NCBI RefSeq assembly: GCF_011392125.1
Contig: NZ_JAAJBU010000001.1
Coordinates: 1-64,000 of the forward strand
DNA from: Flavobacterium lotistagni
Lineage (GTDB): Bacteria; Bacteroidota; Bacteroidia; Flavobacteriales; Flavobacteriaceae
Length of the DNA: 64,000 nt
Reading direction: 5' to 3'
Below the pieces are notes generated by a model that was given only the letters and a program-made list of their open reading frames with translations, was not told the DNA's origin and did no database searches. The position numbers and the translations under genes were made by a program. Below are positions 46,927 through 55,593 of the stretch, piece after piece (the first letter of the stretch is position 1; the number at the start of each line of letters is the position of its first letter).

Positions 46927-48636
46927 ATGGCTTTATCCGAACAAGAAATACTCCGCAGAGAAGCACTTACCGAATTGCGCAACTTGGGTATCGAACCTTA
47001 TCCCGCCAAGGAATTTGTCACCACTGCCCATTCCAAAGATATCCTTGAAAACTTCGAAAAATACGACGGTAAAGAAGTAACACTTGCCGGCCGTTTGATG
47101 GGAAAACGCATCATGGGAAAAGCTTCTTTCGCAGAACTCAAAGATTCGGAAGGCCGCATTCAGGTGTACGTTTCGCGCGACGATATTTCTAACGACGAAG
47201 AAAAAACCATGTATAATGTAGTGTTCAAAAAACTACTCGACATTGGTGATTTCATTGGCGTACGCGGAAAAGTCTTCAAAACCCAAGTGGGCGAAGTATC
47301 CGTACATATTGAAGAACTCACAGTATTGTCAAAAGCTTTGCGCCCATTGCCGGTGGTGAAAATCGATGCCGACGGAAAAGCCCACGACGCTTTTGCCGAT
47401 GCCGAACAAAGATACCGCCGCCGTTATGTTGATTTGACGGTAAATGATCACGTAAAAGAAACGTTCATCAAACGAACCAAGTTGTTCAATGCGATGCGCT
47501 CTTTTTTCAATAACAAAGGTTACCTTGAAGTAGAAACTCCGGTTTTGCAACCGATTCCAGGCGGAGCAGCCGCGCGTCCGTTTGTCACGCACCACAATTC
47601 GCTCGACATTCCATTATATATGCGTATTGCTAACGAACTTTACCTGAAAAGATTGATTGTTGGTGGTTTCGAAGGCGTTTACGAATTCTCGAAAAACTTC
47701 CGCAACGAAGGCATGGACCGCACGCACAACCCCGAATTCACCGCGATGGAAATCTACGTAGCCTACAAAGATTACCACTGGATGATGAACTTCACCGAAC
47801 AGTTGCTCGAACATTGCGCGCTGGCTGTTAACGGAACGACTGAAGTTACTTTCGGAGAACACAAAGTCGATTTCAAAGCGCCGTATGCCCGCGTAACAAT
47901 GACCGATTCGATCAAACATTTCACTGGTTTCGATATCTCGGGAAAAACCGAAACCGAACTATATGAAGCTGCTAAAGGCATGGGCATCGAAGTCGACGCC
48001 ACGATGGGCAAAGGCAAACTGATTGATGAAATTTTCGGTGCGAAATGCGAAGGCAATTACATCCAACCGACTTTCATCACTGATTATCCGAAAGAAATGT
48101 CACCGCTTTGCAAATCACACCGCGACAATCCGGAACTCACCGAGCGTTTCGAACTCATGGTTTGCGGAAAAGAAATTGCGAATGCTTATTCCGAGCTAAA
48201 TGACCCAATTGACCAACGCGAGCGATTTGAACACCAAATTCAACTTGCTGAAAAAGGCGACGACGAAGCCAACGGCCTGATCGATGAAGACTTCCTCAGG
48301 GCCTTGGAATACGGAATGCCACCAACTTCCGGTTTAGGAATCGGCATGGATCGTTTGATGATGTATTTGACCAACAATAGTTCTATTCAAGAAGTGTTGT
48401 TTTTCCCGCAAATGCGCCCAGAGAAAAAACAAGTCCAGATTGAGCTTACCGACGAAGAAAAACTCATAGTGGCGTTGCTAAAAAGCAACGACAACAAAAT
48501 GGATTTGGCCGCCTTGAAAGTCAAATCAGAACTCAGCGGAAAAAAATGGGATGCGGCAATGAAAGGCTTATCCAAACACGGAATGACCAAAGTAGTTGTC
48601 GATGGCGAATTTAAAACCGTCGAACTCGCAGGATAA
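46927..48636 (+). CDS. lysS: lysyl-tRNA synthetase, class II
   Basis: A 569-aa class IIb synthetase. The N-terminal OB-fold anticodon-binding domain (about 55-150, VTLAGRLMGKRIMGKASFAEL) is followed by the catalytic core: motif 1 around YLEVETPVLQPIPGGAAARPF, motif 2 FRNEGMDRTHNPEFT, motif 3 GLGIGMDRLMM. A C-terminal extension of about 65 residues after motif 3 is typical of Bacteroidota. It charges tRNA-Lys. Confidence 0.97.
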   Translation: MALSEQEILRREALTELRNLGIEPYPAKEFVTTAHSKDILENFEKYDGKEVTLAGRLMGKRIMGKASFAELKDSEGRIQVYVSRDDISNDEEKTMYNVVFKKLLDIGDFIGVRGKVFKTQVGEVSVHIEELTVLSKALRPLPVVKIDADGKAHDAFADAEQRYRRRYVDLTVNDHVKETFIKRTKLFNAMRSFFNNKGYLEVETPVLQPIPGGAAARPFVTHHNSLDIPLYMRIANELYLKRLIVGGFEGVYEFSKNFRNEGMDRTHNPEFTAMEIYVAYKDYHWMMNFTEQLLEHCALAVNGTTEVTFGEHKVDFKAPYARVTMTDSIKHFTGFDISGKTETELYEAAKGMGIEVDATMGKGKLIDEIFGAKCEGNYIQPTFITDYPKEMSPLCKSHRDNPELTERFELMVCGKEIANAYSELNDPIDQRERFEHQIQLAEKGDDEANGLIDEDFLRALEYGMPPTSGLGIGMDRLMMYLTNNSSIQEVLFFPQMRPEKKQVQIELTDEEKLIVALLKSNDNKMDLAALKVKSELSGKKWDAAMKGLSKHGMTKVVVDGEFKTVELAG

Positions 48637-48644
48637 TAATGCTA

Positions 48645-48701
48645 ACACGAATTATCACGAACTAAGACTTCACAATTCGTGTAAATTAGTGTAATTAGTG
48701 T
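48645..48701. repeat. 9-bp repeat cluster after lysS
   Basis: ACACGAATT (48645-48653) is inverted relative to three nearly tandem units: AATTCGTGT (48674-48682), AATTAGTGT (48684-48692) and AATTAGTGT (48693-48701). The first and second form a perfect 9-bp inverted repeat. It lies between convergent genes, just before their shared terminator. Confidence 0.75.
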
Positions 48702-48706
48702 TAACC

Positions 48707-48740
48707 AAAAAAAAGGAACCCACTTGAGTTCCTTTTTTTT
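48707..48740. terminator. bidirectional terminator between lysS and the barrel-protein gene
   Basis: AAAAAAAAGGAAC (48707-48719) pairs with GTTCCTTTTTTTT (48728-48740); both strands end in a T-run, serving the two convergent genes. Confidence 0.9.
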
Positions 48741-48768
48741 ATTGTTTGGTAATCTGTGCCATCTGTGT

Positions 48769-49719
48769 TTATAAACTGTAATTCAGATTCACCGCCAAAC
48801 GATATTGCGACTGCACATTTCCGCCCGCCAAATTTTGACGGATGGGCAACATCGTATTCACTCCAAAAGACCATTTGTCTTTACCCATTTCTACCCCAAT
48901 TTTACTAAACAAAATATCGCCCGACGTATTCACAAGCTCTTGGCCGTGCTGGAAATTACTGGCGTAAACTTCTCCAGCCAAACCGATTTGCGGCGCCATA
49001 GAAAAGCTGTTTTTCTCATGCAAGTAAAACAAAGTCGCTGCATAATTGAATTGGTTGCCAAAACGATAAGCCCGTTCATTTTCGTATTTCATAATGTAGT
49101 TTAGCGTGGTGTTGAGCCCGAATTGCTTTCTGCGCAAGATATACTCGCTGGCCAAAAGATAATCCCAACTTCCGGTTCCGGCCTGAAAGCTTGGGTTTAA
49201 ACTTCCTGAATTGGTTTCGTTGAACTTTCCCGTTGGTGCTTTGATTCCGCCGCCCAATTGCAAAGTATGCGTGACAATTGTACTGTCGCGATGGGTTTGA
49301 TAAACGCGGTACATGGCCAACACGGTCACATCACCAAAACCTTCTAAACGTTGGTTCCCGGTTTTAGTATCGCGCGAATGAAAGTGATACGGAACCAACA
49401 CCGAAACTTGAATGTTCTTTAGCACCGGAATTCTGGCCCACAATTGCAGCGTATTAAAGTTTTCTGTGTACCAAGCAGAGTTGCTGTACAAACCATCTGA
49501 ACTTTTGTATTGCTGGTTCAAGTAACGAACCCCTACAAAATTAGTATTGAGCATCGAGGCAAAACCCATGCTGCCGCCACTGGCCGAACAGCCGCAGGCA
49601 TCGCAATCGTCATCGTCGTCAAGAATTGCGTAACGGCTGAAATGGTATTTCGCAATGGTATCTTTCACCGCTGCTTGGGTCGCCACTGATAAAAGCAAAA
49701 AAAACAGTATTTTTCTCAT
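48769..49719 (-). CDS. outer-membrane beta-barrel protein with a Cys/Asp-rich N-terminus, copper gene set
   Basis: A 316-aa exported protein (signal peptide 1-16). The mature N-terminus carries DDDDDCDACGCSASGG (34-49), a likely metal-binding patch with Cys39, Cys42 and Cys44. The rest has barrel-like alternating strands (VSVLVPYHFHSRD, GFGDVTVLAMYRV, TLQLGGGIKAPTG) ending in YRLAVNLNYSL. It follows the MbnH-like gene by 12 bases. Members of this family are annotated only as 'transporter'; an outer-membrane passage for a metal or metal complex is inferred from the gene set. Confidence 0.75.
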   Translation of the reverse strand: MRKILFFLLLSVATQAAVKDTIAKYHFSRYAILDDDDDCDACGCSASGGSMGFASMLNTNFVGVRYLNQQYKSSDGLYSNSAWYTENFNTLQLWARIPVLKNIQVSVLVPYHFHSRDTKTGNQRLEGFGDVTVLAMYRVYQTHRDSTIVTHTLQLGGGIKAPTGKFNETNSGSLNPSFQAGTGSWDYLLASEYILRRKQFGLNTTLNYIMKYENERAYRFGNQFNYAATLFYLHEKNSFSMAPQIGLAGEVYASNFQHGQELVNTSGDILFSKIGVEMGKDKWSFGVNTMLPIRQNLAGGNVQSQYRLAVNLNYSL

Positions 49720-49731
49720 GAATGCTTCTTT

Positions 49732-50769
49732 TTAAAACTCTGAAAACTTCGGATTAGTCAAGAATTCTTCATCAGTGAGTGTTTTTAAAAACGCAATGAT
49801 TTTGGCTTTTTCCTCAGTGGTTAAAGCAATTCCTAAAGTGCCATTGGTGTTCAATATTGGGTCTAAATTCTCGGTATTACCGACACCAGACTGGTAGTGA
49901 TTTAGCACTGCTTCGAGCGTAAAAAATCTACCGTCGTGCATATAAGGCGCCGTTTTCTCAATATTGCGCAAGCTCGGCACCTTGAACTTGAACTTGTCTT
50001 GTGGGATTTGCGTCACACGGTACCGCCCCACATCATTAATTTGCGGATTAATCGTAAGCCCGTTGTTTCTGAAAGTGTTGTCTGTAAATAAATCTGTGGC
50101 ATGACACGTCGCGCATTTGGCATTGAAAAGCGAATAACCTGCTAATTCGGCTACAGTAAGAGCACCACCTGTTTCGCCTCTGCGATATTTATCAAAACGG
50201 GAATTAGACGAAGTAAGCACCGTCATGAATTGCCCCAAAGCCTTGAGTAGGTGTTCGGCATCAATAGGCGCGTTGGGAAAAGCTTGCTGGTAAAGTTGCT
50301 TGTACTTGGCATCATTCTTCATCATATTGATGATATCGATGATATTGCCATTCATTTCTATCTCGGAAGAAATGGGCGCCATAGACAGCATTTCGATATG
50401 ATCTGAAGCGCCATCCCAGAAGAACTGAGATTGGTAAGCCATGTTTTGTACCGGCGGTGCATTCCGGGTTCCTGAAGCGTCGTTTACGCCATGACTAAAA
50501 GTGTGCCCGTGATGGGTAAAGGCATCGCTTTGTATGTGGCAAAAACCGCAAGAAATAGTTCCGTCTGAAGAAAGCCGGCCATCGTAGAATATTTTCTTTC
50601 CGAGTTCAAAACCTTTTTCGGTGAGCGGATTGCGACTCAAGTCATAGACCAAAGGCGGAAAGTTAGACGGCACTTGATAGTCAATGGGTAGATTCTGATA
50701 CTCGGTATCATCGTCTGAACTGCATCCGGCTATGGCCAGAAAGGCAGTCAATAAAAGTATTTTTTTCAT
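49732..50769 (-). CDS. MbnH-like diheme cytochrome c peroxidase family lipoprotein
   Basis: A 345-aa lipoprotein (Cys16 in IAGCSSDDD) with two heme c sites, CGFCH (74-78) and CATCH (219-223), and the conserved PYMHDGRFFTLEAVLNHY near the C-terminus. It belongs to the BCCP/MauG superfamily. In methanotrophs MbnH uses a bis-Fe(IV) diheme state to oxidise a Trp of its partner MbnP to kynurenine, making a copper site. The next upstream gene encodes an MbnP-like protein, so the MbnH role is favoured over peroxide removal. Heme attachment requires the Ccm or Ccs machinery elsewhere. Confidence 0.85.
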   Translation of the reverse strand: MKKILLLTAFLAIAGCSSDDDTEYQNLPIDYQVPSNFPPLVYDLSRNPLTEKGFELGKKIFYDGRLSSDGTISCGFCHIQSDAFTHHGHTFSHGVNDASGTRNAPPVQNMAYQSQFFWDGASDHIEMLSMAPISSEIEMNGNIIDIINMMKNDAKYKQLYQQAFPNAPIDAEHLLKALGQFMTVLTSSNSRFDKYRRGETGGALTVAELAGYSLFNAKCATCHATDLFTDNTFRNNGLTINPQINDVGRYRVTQIPQDKFKFKVPSLRNIEKTAPYMHDGRFFTLEAVLNHYQSGVGNTENLDPILNTNGTLGIALTTEEKAKIIAFLKTLTDEEFLTNPKFSEF

Positions 50770-50821
50770 TTTAGGATTTTATGCTTTGGGACTTCTAGCC
50801 CAAATTAGCCCTGATTGTAAT

Positions 50822-50938
50822 GAAAAGCCCGGAGTCTCAAAAACGTGACGGCAAGAGGTGGTGGTGGCGACCAACGGAAGCCAACAGCGCCCTGCACCGA
50901 CCACTTTTGAGACGAGGACTTGTAGTGAAAAGCAGGAA
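50822..50938 (-). repeat. GC-rich intergenic repeat, copy D, interrupted by a palindrome-bounded segment
   Basis: The minus strand reads CTGCTTTTCACTACAAGTCC, then TCG; then comes a block bounded by GTCTCAAAA on both sides (minus strand GTCTCAAAA at 50913-50905 and TTTTGAGAC at 50842-50834), then TCCGGGCTTTTC. The outer parts match copies A and C; the roughly 80-base block does not. Confidence 0.65.
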
Positions 50939-50954
50939 TCAGCTCCTGATCGAA

Positions 50955-51740
50955 TTAGTCGTTATGCACGTGATGTGCTTCGAACATAGTGGGTACATTA
51001 TTGGCCATGATTTGCTGCACTTTGGTACCGCCCATCACATCTAGACCTTCTTCAAAGTTAATGACGGTAGTGCCATCGATGATTTTTTTCACATCGGCCA
51101 TAATATGAACCTGTGGCGTAATGTTGGTTCTAACCAAAGCATTGTTTGGAAAATCAAGAGTAGCCTCGGCATAATTGTAAATGCTTCCTGTTTTTCCGGT
51201 ATGTACTTTATAAGGCGCGTCGGTATGCGTTGTAGAGGTTACTGTTCCTTCGAACTTCACGAACTTGTAGCCTGAAGCCCAAGACCAAGTCATTCCTAAA
51301 CTAGGCAATGCAGCGGTGGTCCATAGGTCGCCTTGTCCGTCTGCACCGGCATCGTATTGCGCTTGATCTACGCCGATACCGAACTTGACTTTAGTGTAAT
51401 CTCCGGCCGGAATGTTAGGCAAAGTAATCAGTGTGCTAGCCTCATCTGTTTCGTTCACAAAGAAGTAGCTGCTGCTTTTTGGAACCGTGTAAGTGGAACC
51501 ATCTGCTTTTGTAAGCACGACATTGCTGATGATGTAAATCACGTTATTAGGTTTTACTTTCTCTCCGTTAGAGTTAGTATATTCGGTGTTGAGTGCTAAA
51601 TCAGCCGCGCCGTATACGTTGTCGAATTCAAGTTTCAAACTTCCGTTTCCGGTAGCTGTTGTATCGTCTTTGCTATCGTTAGAACAAGAAGTAAGGGCAA
51701 TAGTAGATATGGCCAAAACAGCCAAAAATATTTTTTTCAT
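50955..51740 (-). CDS. MbnP-like copper-binding lipoprotein
   Basis: A 261-aa lipoprotein (Cys19 in LTSCSND). The central fold carries the hallmark MTWSWASGYKFVKFEG (150-165), with Trp152 and Trp154 as candidates for oxidation to kynurenine by the neighbouring MbnH-like enzyme; other family features are YIISNVVLTKADGSTY and GDYTKVKFGIGVDQ. The C-terminus EAHHVHND is His-rich and could bind metal. In methanotrophs MbnP binds copper with kynurenine and His ligands. The gap to the MbnH-like gene (185 bases) contains GC-rich repeat copy D, so operon continuity should be checked. Confidence 0.85.
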   Translation of the reverse strand: MKKIFLAVLAISTIALTSCSNDSKDDTTATGNGSLKLEFDNVYGAADLALNTEYTNSNGEKVKPNNVIYIISNVVLTKADGSTYTVPKSSSYFFVNETDEASTLITLPNIPAGDYTKVKFGIGVDQAQYDAGADGQGDLWTTAALPSLGMTWSWASGYKFVKFEGTVTSTTHTDAPYKVHTGKTGSIYNYAEATLDFPNNALVRTNITPQVHIMADVKKIIDGTTVINFEEGLDVMGGTKVQQIMANNVPTMFEAHHVHND

Positions 51741-51816
51741 TTGGTTTTAAATTTAATGCGTGAATAGAATATCCTGCCTTTAAAAAGCGGATTGGTTTTT
51801 TGGATACAAATATCCG

Positions 51817-51840
51817 GTTGGCCTCAATCAAGTGGCCAAC
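51817..51840 (-). other. hairpin between the CNGKCH gene and the MbnP-like gene
   Basis: GTTGGCC (51817-51823) and GGCCAAC (51834-51840) form a perfect 7-bp stem 12 bases after the upstream stop codon. No T-run follows, so it may be a weak terminator or mRNA-stability element. Confidence 0.5.
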
Positions 51841-51852
51841 AAAAGGTTTCAA

Positions 51853-52230
51853 TTACGCATTAAAAGTGGGCGGATGAAAAATAGCGCCGTCAAATTGATA
51901 GCAGTATAAGTTGCGATAAGAAGTTTTGGCAACTTTTGTATTTGCTGAGTAAATAAAGCTAGGTGTAAGTGGTGTAATGTCTTGAAAAAACAATTCTTCG
52001 ATAGCTGATTTAGCGTGGTCTTTTTTGTCGGAAGAAAGTGGTTTCTCTGCCTCGGCTGCCTTGGCTAGTTCTTTCATTAAATGGCATTTACCATTACAAT
52101 GCATTTGTGGTTTGGCTTTGTTCACGCAAAGGGTTTTAGTGATGTAGTCATAATTCAGGACGTATTCCATCACCGGGAAAACCGGCTTAAGAAATAATGC
52201 CAAAGCTATGAGAACTACTAAATTTTTCAC
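51853..52230 (-). CDS. small exported protein with CNGKCH motif
   Basis: A 125-aa protein starting with a hydrophobic signal or anchor (about 3-22). The motif MHCNGKCHLMKEL (43-55) with Cys45, Cys49, His44 and His50, together with Cys35, suggests a metal or thiol-redox site. It is not a heme CxxCH (spacing CxxxCH). Homologues near copper and electron-transfer genes are common in Bacteroidota, from recalled patterns only. It is the first gene of the copper set and is divergent from the gene at 52350. Function unknown; copper carrier is a guess. Confidence 0.7.
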   Translation of the reverse strand: MKNLVVLIALALFLKPVFPVMEYVLNYDYITKTLCVNKAKPQMHCNGKCHLMKELAKAAEAEKPLSSDKKDHAKSAIEELFFQDITPLTPSFIYSANTKVAKTSYRNLYCYQFDGAIFHPPTFNA

Positions 52231-52349
52231 GCAGCGAATTTACGAAATCAAAACTGTTTTTGTTTTGTTAAAAACAAATAAAATTTCCTAGGGTTTAAAC
52301 TATCTTCGGGGCTGCTTGTCATAGCGTTTCATTTTAAAAAAACATCATT

Positions 52350-52796
52350 ATGAAAAAACTAGCGTTAATCGCGTTGTTGGCTGTAGGAATCTCGGCCTAC
52401 GCACAAGAAAGTAAAAAAGACAGAAAAGGAGCCGATATCGAAAGAATGTCGCCTGAGCAAAGAAACCAACTGATGCTTAAAAGGCTCACCAACGAACTAG
52501 ACCTGAACGATGCCCAACAAAAAGAAGTTGGAAAAATCATTGCCCAGCAAAGTGAAAAAAGAGAAAAGATGAGAGCCGAGCGCATGGCCCAAAAAGAAAA
52601 AGGCACCAAACCGACCGCCGATGAAAAATTCGCCAGACAAAACCAAAAACTAGACGACCAAGCCGAACTCAAAACCCAACTGAAAAAAGTACTCAGCCCA
52701 GCTCAATTTGAAAAATGGGAGTCGATGAAAAAAGAAAAGCGCGAACACCTGCAAGAGCGCATGGAAAAAAGACGCGAGAAAAAATCTCAGGAATAA
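52350..52796 (+). CDS. small exported Spy/CpxP-like helical protein
   Basis: A 148-aa protein with signal peptide MKKLALIALLAVGISAYAQ, then an almost entirely charged helical body (LDLNDAQQKEVGKIIAQQ, LSPAQFEKWESMKKEK) resembling LTxxQ-type Spy/CpxP periplasmic chaperones. Those respond to envelope or metal stress in Proteobacteria. It is divergent from the copper set. The similarity is of the general type, not a clear match. Confidence 0.65.
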   Translation: MKKLALIALLAVGISAYAQESKKDRKGADIERMSPEQRNQLMLKRLTNELDLNDAQQKEVGKIIAQQSEKREKMRAERMAQKEKGTKPTADEKFARQNQKLDDQAELKTQLKKVLSPAQFEKWESMKKEKREHLQERMEKRREKKSQE

Positions 52797-52808
52797 TCGG
52801 GTGTAAAT

Positions 52809-52839
52809 TTTGAGGTTTGGAAAATTAAAATTAGATTTG
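52809..52839 (+). promoter_or_regulatory. promoter of the 109-aa exported protein
   Basis: TTTG (52809-52812), 19 bases, TAGATTTG (52832-52839), a full match to the consensus. It rules out the upstream ATG at 52810 as start. Confidence 0.8.
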
Positions 52840-52866
52840 GTTGCTATTTTAAATCCAACAATTATT

Positions 52867-53193
52867 ATGAAAAAAATCATTGCAGTTCTAACAATGGTAT
52901 TGGCCTTCACAGTGAGTGCCAACGCTCAAGATAAAAAAGTATCAAGTCAAGATGCCGCTCAGAAAGACATCACTGCCCTAGCCGCAAAAGTAACTTTGTC
53001 TGAGACCTTAAAAAAAGACTTAACCACTTTAATGGTCATGAAGCACGATGCCAAAGCAGACACGAAGCTAACACCAGAACAAAAAGTAAATGCGCTGAAG
53101 CAATATGAAAGAAAACTGTTGAGCGCCTTGACCAAAGAACAAAAAGAAACCTTGATGAAAGATCCTGCTTTGTTGAAGAAGCTTACAAATTAG
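52867..53193 (+). CDS. small exported helical protein
   Basis: About 108 aa. Signal peptide MKKIIAVLTMVLAFTVSANAQ, then two helical stretches (AQKDITALAAKVTLSETLKKDL; LTPEQKVNALKQYERKLLSALTKEQKETL) with a LTPEQK motif similar to the Spy-like neighbour. No assigned function. Start at 52867 because the signal peptide begins there and the promoter at 52809-52839 lies inside the longer frame. Confidence 0.75.
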   Translation: MKKIIAVLTMVLAFTVSANAQDKKVSSQDAAQKDITALAAKVTLSETLKKDLTTLMVMKHDAKADTKLTPEQKVNALKQYERKLLSALTKEQKETLMKDPALLKKLTN

Positions 53194-53209
53194 TAATCAA
53201 ATCAATAAC

Positions 53210-53239
53210 AAAAAGCCCGCTATGTTTAGCGGGCTTTTT
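53210..53239. terminator. bidirectional terminator
   Basis: AAAAAGCCCGCTA (53210-53222) pairs perfectly with TAGCGGGCTTTTT (53227-53239), serving the small exported-protein gene on the plus strand and hemL on the minus strand. Confidence 0.95.
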
Positions 53240-53243
53240 GTTT

Positions 53244-54530
53244 TTATAAACTAGCAGCAACTTTTCTTACGGCTGCAATGGTAGCATCTAAATCTTCATA
53301 GGTCAATGCATCAGTAATGAACCAAGTTTCATATGCCGACGGTGCGATGTAAATACCTTCTTGCAACAAACCGTGAAAGAACTGCTTGAACCGAGCGTTA
53401 TCTCCTTTGGCGGCGCTTTGAAAATCAGTCACCTGCTCCGCATCAAAATGCACAGAAATCATAGAACCCACTCTGTTGATGGTGTGATCAAGGTTGGCCT
53501 CAGTTAATGCTTCACGAATACCATTTTCAAGGTAAGCCGTCTTTTCTTCCAGCCTTTGAAATAGACCCGCATCTTCATTAATTGCTTTAAGCATTGCGTA
53601 ACCGGCTGCCATCGCGAGCGGATTTCCCGATAATGTTCCGGCTTGATATACCGGCCCAAGCGGAGCCAAGTGGTTCATGATTTCAGCTCGGGCAGCAAAA
53701 GCACCTACCGGCAATCCACCACCTATGACTTTTCCAAAAGTGACGATATCGGCTTGAATGTTATACAATTCCTGAACGCCACCTTTGGCCAATCTGAAAC
53801 CAGTCATGACTTCATCAAAAATCAATAAAATATTGTTTTCGGTACACAGCTTTCTCAAACCATGCAAAAATCCCGCTTTTGGAACAATACAGCCCATATT
53901 TCCGGGCACCGGTTCTACGATAATGGCGGCAATTTCGTTTGGATTGGCAGCAATCAACTCCGAAACGTTATTCAAGTCGTTATAGCACGCTAATAAAGTA
54001 TCTTTTGCGGTTCCAGAAGTCACTCCCGGGCTGTTGGGTGTTCCAAAAGTGCTAGCGCCACTTCCGGCCTGAATCAAGAACGAATCAGAATGTCCGTGAT
54101 AACAGCCTGCGAATTTGATGATTTTGTCCTTTTTGGTAAATCCGCGGGCCAAACGAATCGCACTCATACAAGCTTCTGTTCCTGAATTCACAAATCGGAT
54201 TTTATCGATATTCGGCACCATCGAAATCGCTAAGGCAGCAATTTCTGTTTCCAGTGCTGTAGGCGTCCCGAATGAGGTTCCGAGTTGCGTACGGTCGATG
54301 ATGGCTTTAACAACCGGTTCGTAAGCATGACCAAGAATCATCGGCCCCCAAGAATTAATGTAATCGATGTAACGGTTTCCGTCTTCATCTGTTAAATAGG
54401 CTCCTTTGGCACTCTTAATAAAAATTGGTGTTCCTCCTACGGCTTTAAACGCGCGCACAGGTGAATTCACACCGCCAGGAATCACTTTTTCAGCCTCGAC
54501 AAATAGCTGACTGCTTCTTTGGTATAGCAT
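53244..54530 (-). CDS. hemL: glutamate-1-semialdehyde 2,1-aminomutase
   Basis: A 428-aa PLP enzyme converting glutamate-1-semialdehyde to 5-aminolevulinate for heme synthesis. Motifs [10 protein letters not shown] (19-28), the [14 protein letters not shown] segment, FDEVMTGFR (PLP Asp), and the PLP-lysine segment [14 protein letters not shown] are present. It is normal length. Its start lies one base after the stop of the glucosaminidase gene, so it is co-transcribed with that gene. Heme supply is relevant to the diheme MbnH-like enzyme nearby, though no regulatory link is shown. Confidence 0.95.
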   Translation of the reverse strand: MLYQRSSQLFVEAEKVIPGGVNSPVRAFKAVGGTPIFIKSAKGAYLTDEDGNRYIDYINSWGPMILGHAYEPVVKAIIDRTQLGTSFGTPTALETEIAALAISMVPNIDKIRFVNSGTEACMSAIRLARGFTKKDKIIKFAGCYHGHSDSFLIQAGSGASTFGTPNSPGVTSGTAKDTLLACYNDLNNVSELIAANPNEIAAIIVEPVPGNMGCIVPKAGFLHGLRKLCTENNILLIFDEVMTGFRLAKGGVQELYNIQADIVTFGKVIGGGLPVGAFAARAEIMNHLAPLGPVYQAGTLSGNPLAMAAGYAMLKAINEDAGLFQRLEEKTAYLENGIREALTEANLDHTINRVGSMISVHFDAEQVTDFQSAAKGDNARFKQFFHGLLQEGIYIAPSAYETWFITDALTYEDLDATIAAVRKVAASL

Positions 54531-54531
54531 T

Positions 54532-55593
54532 TTATTTTACTTTAATGTTTTGTCCGATGGAAATGGCGTTGTCTTGAATGTTGTTCATTCTCTTGAGTTC
54601 GTCGACCGAAATGTTGAATTTCTTGGAAATCGAGTAGAGCGTATCACCTTGACTCACTTGATACAAATCGGCGCTGGGTGCCAACTGTTGGTTGCTAAAA
54701 TTCACGGGCGTGAACGGTTTACCCAAAACTTCTGCATCGTATTGGTAGAGTTGGTAACGCTCAATAATGGCGATGAGTTTCTCCGGGTATTTAGGATCTG
54801 TAGCATAACCTGCGTTTTTCAAACCTCTGGCCCACTGTTTATAGTCGTCCTTTTCGAGTTGAAACAGCGGCTCATACCATTTGCGCCCTAACAAAAACTG
54901 AGAATGGTCTTGAAACGACTCCATCGACTGGTCGTACTTTCGAAAACACTCTTGCGCTTCATCATCGTCATAGCGAATACTTGGACCGTTCCAATCTTTG
55001 TGGCATTTGATGCCGAAATGGTTGTTCGCAAGTATACTCAGTGGCCCGGTGCCTGCGCCTGATTCTAGAATGCCTTGCCCGAGAATGATACTGGCCGGAA
55101 TACCGAATTGACGCATATTACTTTTGGCGATTTCACGGTACGTAGCAATATAATCGAACACCATTGCGGTAGTCACTTTCACGCGAGTCGTGGCTTCGAG
55201 GATCTCGTTTTTAGAGTAGACTTCAGCGTTGCCGGTAGATTTGTTTTCTTCTTTGGCCGCCTCGTACTTTTCTTCAATTTTTTGCAATTCTGTGGTGGTA
55301 TTGCTTTGTTTGATTGGCTCCTCTTCTTTCTTTGTCGTCACTACTACCGGATTGGTTTTAGCCGCCACAGGTTTAGCCGATTTGGAAGGTGTCGGGCTGT
55401 TTTTAGAGACCGTCGTTTTAGAAGGTGTTGTCTTTTTGGGAAGTGGTTTGGCAGGCGCAGGTTTTTTTGTAGTGGTGGCTACTTTCGGGGCCGGTTTGCG
55501 ATAAGTGGGTTTGGTAGTTCTAACCACTGTTTGCGTGGAGTTGCACGCCGCAAGCAACAGCAGAAAAACCAAAAGCAAGATGCGTTTATACAT
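54532..55593 (-). CDS. glucosaminidase/LysM peptidoglycan hydrolase lipoprotein
   Basis: A 353-aa lipoprotein (lipobox LLAAC, Cys17). A Lys/Pro/Thr-rich linker (about 20-130) leads to a GH73-type glucosaminidase domain (about 130-300; [24 protein letters not shown] with the catalytic Glu, [18 protein letters not shown]), then a C-terminal LysM domain ([23 protein letters not shown]). It cleaves peptidoglycan glycan strands. The start overlaps the end of the PLP-enzyme gene by 8 bases, and hemL follows one base after the stop. Confidence 0.9.
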   Translation of the reverse strand: MYKRILLLVFLLLLAACNSTQTVVRTTKPTYRKPAPKVATTTKKPAPAKPLPKKTTPSKTTVSKNSPTPSKSAKPVAAKTNPVVVTTKKEEEPIKQSNTTTELQKIEEKYEAAKEENKSTGNAEVYSKNEILEATTRVKVTTAMVFDYIATYREIAKSNMRQFGIPASIILGQGILESGAGTGPLSILANNHFGIKCHKDWNGPSIRYDDDEAQECFRKYDQSMESFQDHSQFLLGRKWYEPLFQLEKDDYKQWARGLKNAGYATDPKYPEKLIAIIERYQLYQYDAEVLGKPFTPVNFSNQQLAPSADLYQVSQGDTLYSISKKFNISVDELKRMNNIQDNAISIGQNIKVK

